This document shows positions 55,083 through 63,976 of a stretch of DNA of 64,000 bases, in pieces. The stretch's first letter is position 1. Each line of letters opens with the position of its first letter. This DNA is from Pedobacter schmidteae. Lineage in GTDB: Bacteria > Bacteroidota > Bacteroidia > Sphingobacteriales > Sphingobacteriaceae. The stretch spans positions 32,948 to 96,947 of the forward strand of contig CAMDKO010000001.1 in the NCBI GenBank assembly GCA_945901155.1, given 5' to 3'. The notes below the pieces were generated by a model. That model was not told the DNA's origin. It worked only from the letters and a program-made list of their open reading frames with translations, and made no database searches. A program made the translations under genes and the position numbers.

Positions 55083-57722
55083 ATGAACATTCCTAAAACA
55101 TATAATCCGAGAGAAACAGAGGATAAGTGGTATTCATACTGGTTGGATAAAAAATTCTTCCGTTCAGTGCCTGATGAGCGTGAACCTTATACTATTGTAA
55201 TACCTCCACCGAATGTTACTGGTGTGTTGCACATGGGTCATATGTTGAATAATACTATTCAGGATGTATTGATTCGCAGGGCGCGCATGCAAGGAAAAAA
55301 CGCTTGTTGGGTGCCGGGCACAGACCATGCTTCGATTGCGACAGAGGCTAAAGTAGTAGCAATGCTGAAGGAAAAGGGAATTGAGAAAAAGGATGTAAGC
55401 AGGGAGGAATTTTTGGAGTATGCTTATGAATGGAAAGATAAATATGGTGGTATCATTTTAAAGCAGTTAGAGAAACTTGGTGCTTCATGTGATTGGGACA
55501 GAACACGTTTCACCATGGAGGAAGATCTATCAGAAGCTGTTATTGATACTTTTATTCATTTGTATAAAAAGGGATGGATCTATCGTGGTATCCGGATGGT
55601 GAACTGGGATCCTAAAGGAAAAACTGCAGTTTCTGATGAAGAGGTTATCCGTAAAGAAGTTAATCAGAAATTATATTATATCCGATATAAAGTAAAAGAT
55701 CAGAATTCAGATTCCGACGCATATCTGACTATTGCCACTACTCGCCCGGAAACGATCATGGCCGATACAGCAATTTGTATCAATCCAAATGATCTCAGAT
55801 TTGATCATCTGAAAGGGAAATCTGTATTTATACCCTTAATAAACAGGGAAATACCTGTAATTGAGGATGAATATGTGGATATGGAATTTGGTACTGGTTG
55901 CCTTAAAGTTACACCAGCCCATGATTTGAATGATTATGAACTTGGGGTGAAACATAAGCTACAGGTCATTGACATTTTAAATGATGATGGTACCTTAAAT
56001 GAGAATGCCCAGATCTTGGTAGGAGAGGATCGTTTTACTGCACGTAAGATGATCAGTAAAATGCTTGAAGAGGCTGGTAGTTTGGAGAAAGTTGAGGATT
56101 ATAAATCACAGATTGGTTTTTCTGAGCGAACAGATGCCGCTATTGAGCCAAAGCTTTCTATGCAGTGGTTCTGTAAAATGTCGGAAATGTCTGAACCAGC
56201 CTTGAACTATGTATTGAATGGAGAGGTAAAGCTGATTCCTGAAAAGTTCATCAATACCTACAAGCATTGGATGGAGAATGTCAAAGATTGGTGCATTAGC
56301 AGGCAGTTATGGTGGGGCCAAAGGATACCGGCATGGTATAATTTAAAAGGAGAGTGGGTAGTTGCCAGAACAAGAGAGGAAGCGGTTCAGGAGTTTAAAA
56401 ATCAGTTTCCTGAATCTGATTCAAATGTTATCAGACAAGACGATGATGTAGTAGATACCTGGTTTTCATCCTGGCTTTGGCCAATTTCTGTTTTTGATGG
56501 TTTTAAAGACCCTGATAATGCAGATATCAATTATTATTATCCAACCAATGACCTGGTTACTGCTCCTGAGATACTCTTCTTTTGGGTGGCAAGAATGATC
56601 ATGGCTGGGCATGAATTTAGAGGAAAGGCACCTTTTAAAAACGTTTATCTCACAGGTATTGTGCGCGATAAACAAGGTCGGAAAATGTCGAAGTCACTGG
56701 GTAATTCACCTGATCCTATAGATCTGATTGAAAGATATGGTGCTGATGGAGTGCGGGTAGGGATGCTTTTATGCTCTCCTGCAGGAAATGACTTGATGTT
56801 TGATGAAAGCTATTGTGAGCAAGGTCGTAATTTTGCCAATAAGGTATGGAATGCCTTCAGGCTTGTGAAAGGCTGGGAAGTAGATGAAAGCCTGCCAAAC
56901 ACGAATCAGCAGGCTATTAACTGGTTCGATTCTGCATTTAATCAGGCTTTTATTGAGATTGAAGAACATTACAGACAATACCGGCTTTCAGATTCATTAA
57001 TGGGAATCTATAAATTGGTTTGGGATGATTTCTGTGCTTGGTATCTTGAAATGATCAAGCCTGTTTATCAGCAGCCGATTGATCCTGAAACTTATCGTGT
57101 AACCATAGAATATTTTGAGCGAATATTGAAATTACTTCATCCTTTTATGCCTTTTTTAACAGAAGAATTGTGGCATGATGACCTTTTTGTTGAACGCCAG
57201 GAACTAGATTGTTGTATAGTTGCTCCTTATCCTGTTGCAGGAAAGGTAAATGCCACGCTTTTAAATGACATAGATCTTGTTAAACTAGTGGTTTCTGAAA
57301 TCAGAAATGTCAGAAATACAAAGCAAATATCTCCTAAAGAAGCTTTGCCATTAAGCATAAGAGTTAATTCTTCTATTAAGTATAATGATTATTTATCCAT
57401 AATTTTCAAACTTGCCAATATCAGTTCCTCTCAATTTGTAAAGGAACCCGTTTCTGGTGCAAGCACTTTCATGGCTGGAAAAGATGAATTCTTTATTTCT
57501 CTAGAAAATAATATTGATGTTGATTTAGAAAGAGATCGGCTAGAAAAGGAAATTGATTATCAGAATGGCTTTCTTAGATCAGTTGAGGCTAAATTATTGA
57601 ATGAACGATTTATTCAAAATGCTAAACAAGAAGTTGTTGAAAATGAGCGTAGCAAAAAAGAAGATGCTCTTTCAAAACTAAAAATCCTAGAGGAGGCACT
57701 TAAATCACTTTCTGCTCTTTAA
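55083..57722 (+). CDS. valS: Valyl-tRNA synthetase
   Basis: An 879-residue class Ia synthetase charging tRNA-Val. HIGH-type motif is HMGH in PNVTGVLHMGH (43-53), the editing (CP1) domain carries TTRPETIMADTA, and KMSKS is at 534-538. The C-terminal coiled-coil arm (~815-875, Lys/Glu-rich) is present. Length and order are normal. No T-box leader is seen. A weak hairpin follows the stop, then a remnant next to arsR. Confidence 0.97.
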   Translation: MNIPKTYNPRETEDKWYSYWLDKKFFRSVPDEREPYTIVIPPPNVTGVLHMGHMLNNTIQDVLIRRARMQGKNACWVPGTDHASIATEAKVVAMLKEKGIEKKDVSREEFLEYAYEWKDKYGGIILKQLEKLGASCDWDRTRFTMEEDLSEAVIDTFIHLYKKGWIYRGIRMVNWDPKGKTAVSDEEVIRKEVNQKLYYIRYKVKDQNSDSDAYLTIATTRPETIMADTAICINPNDLRFDHLKGKSVFIPLINREIPVIEDEYVDMEFGTGCLKVTPAHDLNDYELGVKHKLQVIDILNDDGTLNENAQILVGEDRFTARKMISKMLEEAGSLEKVEDYKSQIGFSERTDAAIEPKLSMQWFCKMSEMSEPALNYVLNGEVKLIPEKFINTYKHWMENVKDWCISRQLWWGQRIPAWYNLKGEWVVARTREEAVQEFKNQFPESDSNVIRQDDDVVDTWFSSWLWPISVFDGFKDPDNADINYYYPTNDLVTAPEILFFWVARMIMAGHEFRGKAPFKNVYLTGIVRDKQGRKMSKSLGNSPDPIDLIERYGADGVRVGMLLCSPAGNDLMFDESYCEQGRNFANKVWNAFRLVKGWEVDESLPNTNQQAINWFDSAFNQAFIEIEEHYRQYRLSDSLMGIYKLVWDDFCAWYLEMIKPVYQQPIDPETYRVTIEYFERILKLLHPFMPFLTEELWHDDLFVERQELDCCIVAPYPVAGKVNATLLNDIDLVKLVVSEIRNVRNTKQISPKEALPLSIRVNSSIKYNDYLSIIFKLANISSSQFVKEPVSGASTFMAGKDEFFISLENNIDVDLERDRLEKEIDYQNGFLRSVEAKLLNERFIQNAKQEVVENERSKKEDALSKLKILEEALKSLSAL

Positions 57723-57728
57723 TCTAAG

Positions 57729-57757
57729 CAAACACAGGTATTCAAAATCTGCGTTTG
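57729..57757 (+). terminator. Possible terminator of valS
   Basis: CAAACaCAG pairs with CTGcGTTTG around an 11-base loop with one internal mismatch, followed by TTTAT. 7 bp past the valS stop. Confidence 0.5.
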
Positions 57758-57784
57758 TTTATCTAAAAATACTTTTAATTGTAC

Positions 57785-57905
57785 TTAGTAACATCCTCCA
57801 CCCGGCGTACATGTTCAGGCAATATCAGCTGGCTTTTGAGCAACAACACTGATGCTGAAAATGCCTGTTTTACCTGATTTGAACTCTAAGATTTTAACAG
57901 CAGTT
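57785..57905 (-). pseudogene. Decayed gene next to arsR with Cys-rich tail
   Basis: On the - strand, directly downstream of arsR and slightly overlapping its end, a frame reads [16 protein letters not shown] then SISVVAQKPADIA, stops at TGA (57817-57815), and continues in frame TCTPGGGCY to a TAA at 57785. The CTPGGGC ending resembles the Cys-rich tails of small proteins encoded with arsR-type regulators (possibly DUF6428, a recollection I cannot verify). There is no start codon or N-terminal part, so it is a broken relic. Confidence 0.4.
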
Positions 57906-58223
57906 TATTGCAGGTTTAAATGATGAAAAGAAACCGCTGGTTTCTTTTTCGAGCATTTCCCAGGTTGAAGGGTTAATGCAATAACAAACACTTACTCCCT
58001 CTATTGTGCCCTGAATTAAACCTGCATTTTTTAGTTCTTTAAGATGCTGTGATATGGTTGCCTGAGCTAATCCAAGTTCTTCAACTAAATCGCCGCATAT
58101 GCAGGTATTACTTTTCATTAATTCTTGTAATATGGCAATACGTGCCGGATGAGCTAGGGCTTTTAGTAATTGAGCCAATTGATTTTGCTCAGTCGAGAAT
58201 ATTTCAGATTTAGTTAGCCCCAT
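57894..58223 (-). CDS. arsR: ArsR/SmtB family metalloregulator
   Basis: A 109-residue winged-helix repressor. [26 protein letters not shown] covers helices 3-5 over ~38-63: a CxC metal site (As(III)/Sb(III)-type, as CVC in E. coli ArsR) next to the recognition helix. More Cys lie near the C-terminus (VCYC and a terminal CC), giving a Cys-rich tail. When bound to metal it should leave the DNA. The expected partner genes (arsenite exporter, reductase) are missing; only a broken remnant lies downstream. Confidence 0.83.
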   Translation of the reverse strand: MGLTKSEIFSTEQNQLAQLLKALAHPARIAILQELMKSNTCICGDLVEELGLAQATISQHLKELKNAGLIQGTIEGVSVCYCINPSTWEMLEKETSGFFSSFKPAINCC

Positions 58224-58230
58224 AATTCAT

Positions 58231-58242
58231 TGCAATATTACG
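58231..58242 (-). promoter_or_regulatory. Possible ArsR operator/promoter
   Basis: CGTAATATTGCA on the - strand, 8 bp before the arsR ATG, is an imperfect palindrome around AATATT and overlaps a TAATATTG -7-like box. Position suits autorepression. Confidence 0.35.
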
Positions 58243-58330
58243 ATTAATTTTTATATTAACAACTATTAACTCTAAGTATACATCGGTCTACGCTTTAATT
58301 TTTTTAAAACGCATTTAATTTTTACTTGCA

Positions 58331-58732
58331 TTAATTTTGTAATTTCAATATTGTTTCACAAAGTTCGTCAGGTAAGAAAGGCTTTACTATAATCTCATTA
58401 ATACCACTTTTTTTAACATTCTCTTCCACTTCATTTTGTATACAAGCTGAAATTGCAATAATCGGTATTGTAATGTTTAATTCTCTCATTTTTCTGCTTG
58501 ACTCATAACCATCCATGACTGGCATATTAAGATCCATAAGAACAACACTATGACGCATTGGATCAACCATTTTTAATGCTTCTAAACCATTGGTTGCAAT
58601 ATCTACAATAGCGCCTAAATTTTCCAGAGTTTTTTTTGCTATCAAAATATTCATCGCATTATCTTCAACAACCAAAATTTTGTGACCAGCTAATTGTCTG
58701 ATGTTTTCGAGGGTTATAGTTGAATTTGACAT
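58331..58732 (-). CDS. Stand-alone response-regulator receiver domain
   Basis: A 133-residue CheY-like protein with no output domain. Acidic pocket VVEDN (21-25), phospho-acceptor Asp67 in LMDLNMP, Ser near 95 (AISAC) and Lys ~118 in VKPF: the full receiver set. A short N-terminal extension of ~15 residues precedes the fold. It may pass phosphate to or from a hybrid kinase encoded elsewhere. No kinase is nearby. Flanked by gaps of >100 bp. Confidence 0.85.
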   Translation of the reverse strand: MSNSTITLENIRQLAGHKILVVEDNAMNILIAKKTLENLGAIVDIATNGLEALKMVDPMRHSVVLMDLNMPVMDGYESSRKMRELNITIPIIAISACIQNEVEENVKKSGINEIIVKPFLPDELCETILKLQN

Positions 58733-58845
58733 CGTTGAAATACAATCCTTTGAACTATTCTCAAAAGTTTGAGTAAAATGAATACCGGAATTTAGTGTTT
58801 ATTGCTTATTTTAAATTATTGTCTAATCCCCCAAGCAAGTTTAAC

Positions 58846-59607
58846 TTAAACTGATTTTTTAAGTTTTATAATTCCTACTAAATGCATTAATTTCATTACA
58901 GGATAAACCGGATCAACTTCAAACCATTTCTTTCCAAAATTGGCACTATTGGGATATCTGTGGTGGTTGTTTTGGAATAATTCTCCAAGCATTAGTAGAT
59001 CAAATGGAGTTGTGTTTTTTGATTTATCATTATTGTCAAAATTCGAATATCCGTATTTATGACCACACCAGTTTACAATAGCACCATGAAGTGGCCCCAT
59101 CAGATAATGAATAGGGAGTAAGAGATAAAGCCATTCTGAACCTGCAGGAACAAAAGCTATATAAAACCAGGTATAGGCCGCTCCAAAAAGCAGTCTGGAT
59201 GCTATAGATGATCCAATTCTATCGATTAAAGGCCACTCTGGATAATTACCCAAAAAGCGAGCTTCCGGATCTTTTGTGCGATTTAGATGGTCTCTGAAAG
59301 TAATAATTGTAGATTTCATTAACTGAAATATATCTGTAAAGAAATGGGGTGAATGCGGGTCCTTCTCGGTGTCGCTATAGGCATGATGTTCACGATGCAT
59401 CAGTGCATAAGCACGCGGGTTTAAGAAGGATGCGCCTTCAAAGACATAAGCCAGAAGGTAAATTATCCGTTCCCATGTTTTACTCATGGTAAACATCCTG
59501 TGGGATGCATAACGGTGCTGGAAAAAGGTTTGAAAAAACAGAGATAGGAACCAATGGGCAACAAAAAAGATTAAAATAGCCATATAATTTTTTAACTGGT
59601 TAAACAC
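58846..59607 (-). CDS. Acyl-CoA desaturase-like fatty acid desaturase
   Basis: A 253-residue membrane di-iron enzyme with about four helices. Histidine boxes: HRYASH (31-36), HREHH (71-75) and NNHHRYP (213-219); His183 supplies another ligand. This set fits the stearoyl-CoA-type delta-9 family, here in a short bacterial form. It would introduce double bonds to keep membranes fluid. The substrate carrier (CoA, ACP or lipid) is not known. No ferredoxin or cytochrome partner is adjacent. Confidence 0.83.
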   Translation of the reverse strand: MFNQLKNYMAILIFFVAHWFLSLFFQTFFQHRYASHRMFTMSKTWERIIYLLAYVFEGASFLNPRAYALMHREHHAYSDTEKDPHSPHFFTDIFQLMKSTIITFRDHLNRTKDPEARFLGNYPEWPLIDRIGSSIASRLLFGAAYTWFYIAFVPAGSEWLYLLLPIHYLMGPLHGAIVNWCGHKYGYSNFDNNDKSKNTTPFDLLMLGELFQNNHHRYPNSANFGKKWFEVDPVYPVMKLMHLVGIIKLKKSV

Positions 59608-59761
59608 TAGTAATGGCCATTTTTTACAATGGATTTAGAACGAGCGAGATGTTGTTATAATTCTGCTAAATTAATTTAAACAGAAACTATTACAAATTTA
59701 GTTTATTCAATCGAATTTTAAGAATTATTTTTGATCAATAATTGAACTATAATTCAAATTG

Positions 59762-60229
59762 TTAGGCATACTGCGGTAACTCTTCAACAAAGCGATAACT
59801 TTCTTTTTTGAAGTCAATTTCACAACAAAAATGCTGTAAGCCATTACTTACAAGCAGCCATTGCACTCGGTGTATGAAATTATATCTTGCAATCTGATCA
59901 AAAGTATCTTGACTGATCTTTACAGAAGGTGCTTTACATTCAACAAGTACTATTTTATTGCCCGAGTTATTGTAAATCAGAATATCGGATCGTTTCTGCA
60001 AACTATTTAATTTCAAGCCTCCCTCTAGCTGAATGAGTGAACGCGGATAGTTCTTTTCCCGAACAAGAAATTGCACCAAATGCTGCCTGACCCATTCTTC
60101 AGGGGTAAGTACCAGAAATTTTTTCCTGATCTCATCAAAAATATAAGTCGTATTTCCTTCTTCTTTGATCCGGATAGGATAGGACGGCAGGTTTAAAGGT
60201 ATGGGTTCAAACATTTCTGTAAATTTCAC
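59762..60229 (-). CDS. Orphan HSDR_N-type PD-(D/E)XK nuclease-like protein
   Basis: A 155-residue protein with the N-terminal domain of type I restriction endonucleases. A helical opening (TPEEWVRQHLVQFL, 42-55) leads to Glu69, Asp82 and Glu97-x-Lys99 (VLVECKAP), the PD-(D/E)XK metal site. There is no helicase, HsdM or HsdS in the window, so it is not part of a restriction system. Such a stand-alone protein next to holA recurs in Bacteroidota; the divergent pairing suggests a DNA-related housekeeping role. Function unknown. Confidence 0.75.
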   Translation of the reverse strand: MKFTEMFEPIPLNLPSYPIRIKEEGNTTYIFDEIRKKFLVLTPEEWVRQHLVQFLVREKNYPRSLIQLEGGLKLNSLQKRSDILIYNNSGNKIVLVECKAPSVKISQDTFDQIARYNFIHRVQWLLVSNGLQHFCCEIDFKKESYRFVEELPQYA

Positions 60230-60309
60230 TAAATCATTTCAATATGCCTAATACCCTTAATTATATTTTAATACCTTCATTCTACCCTTTAAAGATTTAC
60301 AATATTTTG

Positions 60310-60317
60310 TAATTTTG
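60310..60317 (+). promoter_or_regulatory. -7 box of holA
   Basis: TAATTTTG, 9 bp before ATG 60327; a near-match TTTA -33 element lies 18 bp upstream. It argues against the earlier TTG start at 60315, which would fall inside the box. Confidence 0.45.
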
Positions 60318-60326
60318 AAGACCAGA

Positions 60327-61358
60327 ATGGATATCAACAACCTTATTAAAGATCTAAAAAGTCGGAAGTTTAAACCGGTGTACCTGCTACATGGCGAGGA
60401 GTCTTATTATATAGATAAGATCAGCGATTTTATTGAAGAAAATGTACTTAATGATGCTGAGAAAGGCTTTAATCAAAGTATTTTTTATGGTAAAGACTCG
60501 GATATCATGAGCATTTTAAATGCTGCCAAGCGTTATCCGATGATGAGTGAATATCAGGTTATACTCGTTAAGGAAGCTCAGGAATTGAAGTGGGGAAAAG
60601 ATGGGGATGATGATAAAAAATTATCGGATCCTTTATTAAGCTATTTTGAGAATCCTCTTCAAAGTACTATTCTGGTATTTTGTTTTCGAAATGGCAAGTT
60701 TGATAAGCGTAAAAAGACGTATAAAGCCATCGAGAAAACGGGAATTGTATTTGAATCAGCTACTCTTAATGATAATAAAGTTTCAGCATGGATTGAAAGT
60801 TTTGTTCATCAGAAGGGATATAAAATTCAAGCCCAGGCCTCGGCACTTATGGCAGAATATTTAGGTAATGATCTCTCTAAAGTTTGTAATGAGCTCGAAA
60901 AGCTGATGCTTAACGTAAATGTGGGCCAAGAGATCAATACGGATGATATACAAAACAATATTGGGATCAGTAAGGAATATAATGTATTTGAACTTCAAAA
61001 CGCCATAACTCGCAAGGATGCATTTAAAGTCAATCAAATCATTAATTATTTCGCTGAAAACCCCAAGAATAATCCTATTTTCTTATTGCTGGGAAACCTT
61101 AATTCCTATTTTGGTAAGATACTCAAAGTTCATTATGCTACTGACCGATCAGCGCAGGGGCTTGCACAAGAGCTTGGGGTTTCACCCTATTTTGTAAGGG
61201 ATTTTGAAAATGCTGCAAGGAACCATAGCAAGGAAAAGGTGTTTCGTATAATCAGCTATCTCCGAGAATGTGACATGAAAAGTAAAGGTGTGGATGCAAG
61301 CGCAAATACAGAACATGGCGAACTGATGAAAGAGCTTTTGTTTAAAATCATTCATTAA
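60327..61358 (+). CDS. holA: DNA polymerase III delta subunit
   Basis: A 343-residue clamp-loader subunit that opens the beta clamp. VYLLHGEESYYIDKISDFI (~19-37) is the opening of HolA, with YPMMSEYQVILVKEA following, and the C-terminal domain ends in STANTEHGELMKELLFKI-like family sequence (here DASANTEHGELMKELLFK). I start at ATG 60327, four codons inside the longest frame, because the earlier TTG overlaps the -7 box. It is divergent from the HSDR_N gene (97-bp gap). Confidence 0.9.
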   Translation: MDINNLIKDLKSRKFKPVYLLHGEESYYIDKISDFIEENVLNDAEKGFNQSIFYGKDSDIMSILNAAKRYPMMSEYQVILVKEAQELKWGKDGDDDKKLSDPLLSYFENPLQSTILVFCFRNGKFDKRKKTYKAIEKTGIVFESATLNDNKVSAWIESFVHQKGYKIQAQASALMAEYLGNDLSKVCNELEKLMLNVNVGQEINTDDIQNNIGISKEYNVFELQNAITRKDAFKVNQIINYFAENPKNNPIFLLLGNLNSYFGKILKVHYATDRSAQGLAQELGVSPYFVRDFENAARNHSKEKVFRIISYLRECDMKSKGVDASANTEHGELMKELLFKIIH

Positions 61359-61498
61359 TTGGCCAGTAAATTTGCTATAAACTAACTAGTTCAACACAGA
61401 TTTTTTTCGACTTGCTATATACCCTTGGCGGGGGTAGTATTTGAGTAATTTGGGAGGTTTAAGCAAAAGTTCAACCTTTAGTAAGGCTCTGGATATTT

Positions 61499-62416
61499 TT
61501 ATTTCTTCCCTATCACATGTAAATTAATAAGGCTTGAATGTGGAAAGCCTAAGGTGTTCCCAGGTTTAATATTTAGGGTATTACGGAGATAAATATCAAT
61601 GATACCTTTGGCTACCTTTGTTTTAGTTTCCAGAAATTCGGGTTCAACGGCAACAAGGAAATCTTTGAAATGCATTTTCCCATTATGATCAACCACCACC
61701 GAAAATGAATACTGAAAATTCTGATAAGCTTTATCAATATTGATGCGATATTCAGGATATAGATATTCCTCTGATCTATTTACATGCCCTAAATAGGGGT
61801 CAAGAGCGGGTTTAATCTTTTCTACCCTCGTAATTCTGCTCTTGCTATTTAGCACAACCGGATTTCTTGCAGCAAATGCACTATCCAGATTGCTGTTAGC
61901 TTGTATAGCCCGATATTTTATAAAAAGCGAGTCTTCGCTACTGGGAGCTTTTAGCTTTGCGGCATCTACTTTTAATTTATTTTTAATGTATTCATCTGAA
62001 TACAGCTTCATGTAGATAGTTGATCGATCTTCATTAACCACTCTTGATTCCAAGGCCATTACCTGCAAAAGAATACTGTCTTTGCTGACATGTTTCACTC
62101 TGAACCATTCACGTGCGAACTGAAATAGGGCCTTATGGCTATGGAATATACGGTAGGTCATGTATTGTTTCTTCTCCGGACTGAAGATCCTGACCGAATC
62201 ATCAGCATTAAAGTAAATATTCCATTCCGGTTCTAGTTGAAAACCCTGCTCATTGAATGAAAGTCCGTTTTGAAATGAACGTCTTACCTCTGTATACTTT
62301 ATTCCCTTAATTGCGGTAAATGTAGGCACTGGCTCCTCGTTAATATTGGTTATATAATAACAGGAATAACAAAGTGAAATCGCGAAAAAAAGCAGTAGCA
62401 GAGATAGAAATTTCAT
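61499..62416 (-). CDS. Exported protein with TonB-C-like C-terminus, unknown
   Basis: A 305-residue exported protein: hydrophobic start to ~residue 15, then Cys16 and Cys19 (CYSC), perhaps a lipoprotein although the lipobox is not classical. The middle is rich in charged beta-strand-like segments (WNIYFNADDSVRIFSPEKK). The last ~90 residues (FSVVVDHNGKMHFKDFLV through INLHVIG) recall the TonB C-terminal fold (strand, DxxG turn, amphipathic helix), but no membrane anchor typical of TonB is present. I do not recognise a named family. No operon partner. Confidence 0.55.
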   Translation of the reverse strand: MKFLSLLLLFFAISLCYSCYYITNINEEPVPTFTAIKGIKYTEVRRSFQNGLSFNEQGFQLEPEWNIYFNADDSVRIFSPEKKQYMTYRIFHSHKALFQFAREWFRVKHVSKDSILLQVMALESRVVNEDRSTIYMKLYSDEYIKNKLKVDAAKLKAPSSEDSLFIKYRAIQANSNLDSAFAARNPVVLNSKSRITRVEKIKPALDPYLGHVNRSEEYLYPEYRINIDKAYQNFQYSFSVVVDHNGKMHFKDFLVAVEPEFLETKTKVAKGIIDIYLRNTLNIKPGNTLGFPHSSLINLHVIGKK

Positions 62417-62625
62417 TGGGGCTGAAATTATGAAAAATACGTTGGATGCCTACGCATGCTTTTATTTTCTTTTTTATTTAAGGCTATGATCTTTAGCTGA
62501 AAAGGAAATTCTCTAAAAATAGCCAGCGTATTTATTTGTAGCTTTTTGTACTTGATCGTTTTTATTCACTCAGTGATGGATATCGATTGTATAATCTAAA
62601 AATTTAATTTATATAAATAATTGAT

Positions 62626-63543
62626 TTACAATAAGTTAATTGAATTTAACCAGTTCTGAAGATTCAGCATATACTTATCTTTGGTAGTTTTATTATTCAT
62701 GCCAAAGCCATGCCCGCCATGTGGGTAAATGATCATATTACTATAGATTTTTTGTTTTAATAGAGCCTCATAATAGGATAGGCTATTTGCAACGGGTACG
62801 GCCGGATCATCACCAGCATGGACTAAAAATGCAGGAGGTGTTTTTTCAGTTACACGCAGTTCATTTGAAAATTTTTGTAAGGTTTCAACTGATTGAATTT
62901 TTCCCAGTAAATTCATTCGGCTACCTTTATGTGTGATGCCATCCATAAAACTGATGACCGGATAGATAAGCACAGAAAAATTTGGACGCAGAGAAGTTTG
63001 TTTCGGATTTTCAATCAATTGTTCAGTAAATCGGGTCGAAGCGCTTGCTGCCAAATGCCCTCCGGCAGAGAAGCCCATGATTCCAATTTTTGTTCCATCA
63101 ATATTAAATTGCTGCGCATTTTCTCTTACCAATTGAATAGCTCTTTGTGCATCTTGCAAGGGGCCAATCGATTTATCTACCATGATTGAATCGTCAGGCA
63201 AACGGTATTTTAATACAAATGCGGTAATGCCCATCTCGTTAAATGCTTTTGCAACGTCTGCACCCTCATGCGAAGCCGCCAATATTCCATAACCACCACC
63301 AGGGCAAATAATTACGGCAGAACGCTTTTTTGATTGCTTTTTAGGGGTATACATCGTAAGTGTAGGAACAGATACTTTACTAATACGAAGTATCCCAGCC
63401 GCATCTGTAACTGATTTTTCTTTATTGGCTGATGGTTTACTATTTGGAATTACTCCTTCATACAATGGTAAAACCGTTTGTGCATTCATTGAATTGGTAT
63501 ATAGCATGCTTATAGAACAAAATAGTAGTGTTAAAACTCTCAT
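62626..63543 (-). CDS. Exported alpha/beta-hydrolase (esterase/xylan esterase-like)
   Basis: A 305-residue secreted serine esterase. Signal peptide to ~NAQ (22). Oxyanion loop PGGGYG (81-86), nucleophile Ser159 in GFSAGG, a late Asp (AGDDPAVPV) and His in HGGHGFG complete the triad. The order matches the family of acetyl- and feruloyl-type sugar esterases often annotated as endo-1,4-beta-xylanase B-like; a hydrolase for plant or bacterial polysaccharide side chains is likely. The substrate cannot be read from the sequence. Confidence 0.85.
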   Translation of the reverse strand: MRVLTLLFCSISMLYTNSMNAQTVLPLYEGVIPNSKPSANKEKSVTDAAGILRISKVSVPTLTMYTPKKQSKKRSAVIICPGGGYGILAASHEGADVAKAFNEMGITAFVLKYRLPDDSIMVDKSIGPLQDAQRAIQLVRENAQQFNIDGTKIGIMGFSAGGHLAASASTRFTEQLIENPKQTSLRPNFSVLIYPVISFMDGITHKGSRMNLLGKIQSVETLQKFSNELRVTEKTPPAFLVHAGDDPAVPVANSLSYYEALLKQKIYSNMIIYPHGGHGFGMNNKTTKDKYMLNLQNWLNSINLL

Positions 63544-63976
63544 ATTGATTTATTAAAATCTGTTAAATGCGTTTTGGATATAAAGGTATTGGAAACCATT
63601 TATCTAAACTATAAATTCCTGAGGTCTTTTAGAATTAAATCCAATTAACAAATGCAAATTTTGATTTTTGCATCTAAAAATAGGTTAAAATTAGATGTTA
63701 GTGTCTGTTCATGTTAAAAATTCATGGAATAATATCATAAGTTGCCAATTAAGCTGAAAGAAGATCAATCATTTAAACAAATAGTTAGGTATTTGCTTGT
63801 CCATAACTACTTTTTATTACTGAATTATCAGCTTGAAATAATAATAAGGTACCCCTTACAGACGAAAGATGCAACTATAAGGCGATGATTGAGTATATCA
63901 ATATTAGGAAATTAAAGGGTTGAACTTCGTGTCAAATTGTAGGAAGTTGGCATTCATACTTAGTTTATCTACTTTT
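63544..63976. other. Intergenic region at the window end
   Basis: 433 bp, AT-rich, divergent promoters expected. Two small inverted repeats are seen: ATGCAAA/TTTGCAT (63652-63658 and 63667-63673) and TAAGG/CCTTA (63845-63849 and 63854-63858). No exact TAnnTTTG box; TACTTTTA at 63971 region is one base off. No RNA gene recognised. Confidence 0.45.

Noticed and set aside
59762-60229. Type I restriction-modification system
   Set aside because: Only the N-terminal nuclease-like domain exists; no helicase, HsdM or HsdS gene.
61410-61440. TACCC/GGGTA mini-hairpin after holA as a terminator
   Set aside because: Short stem, no T run, and mismatched flanks; not convincing.
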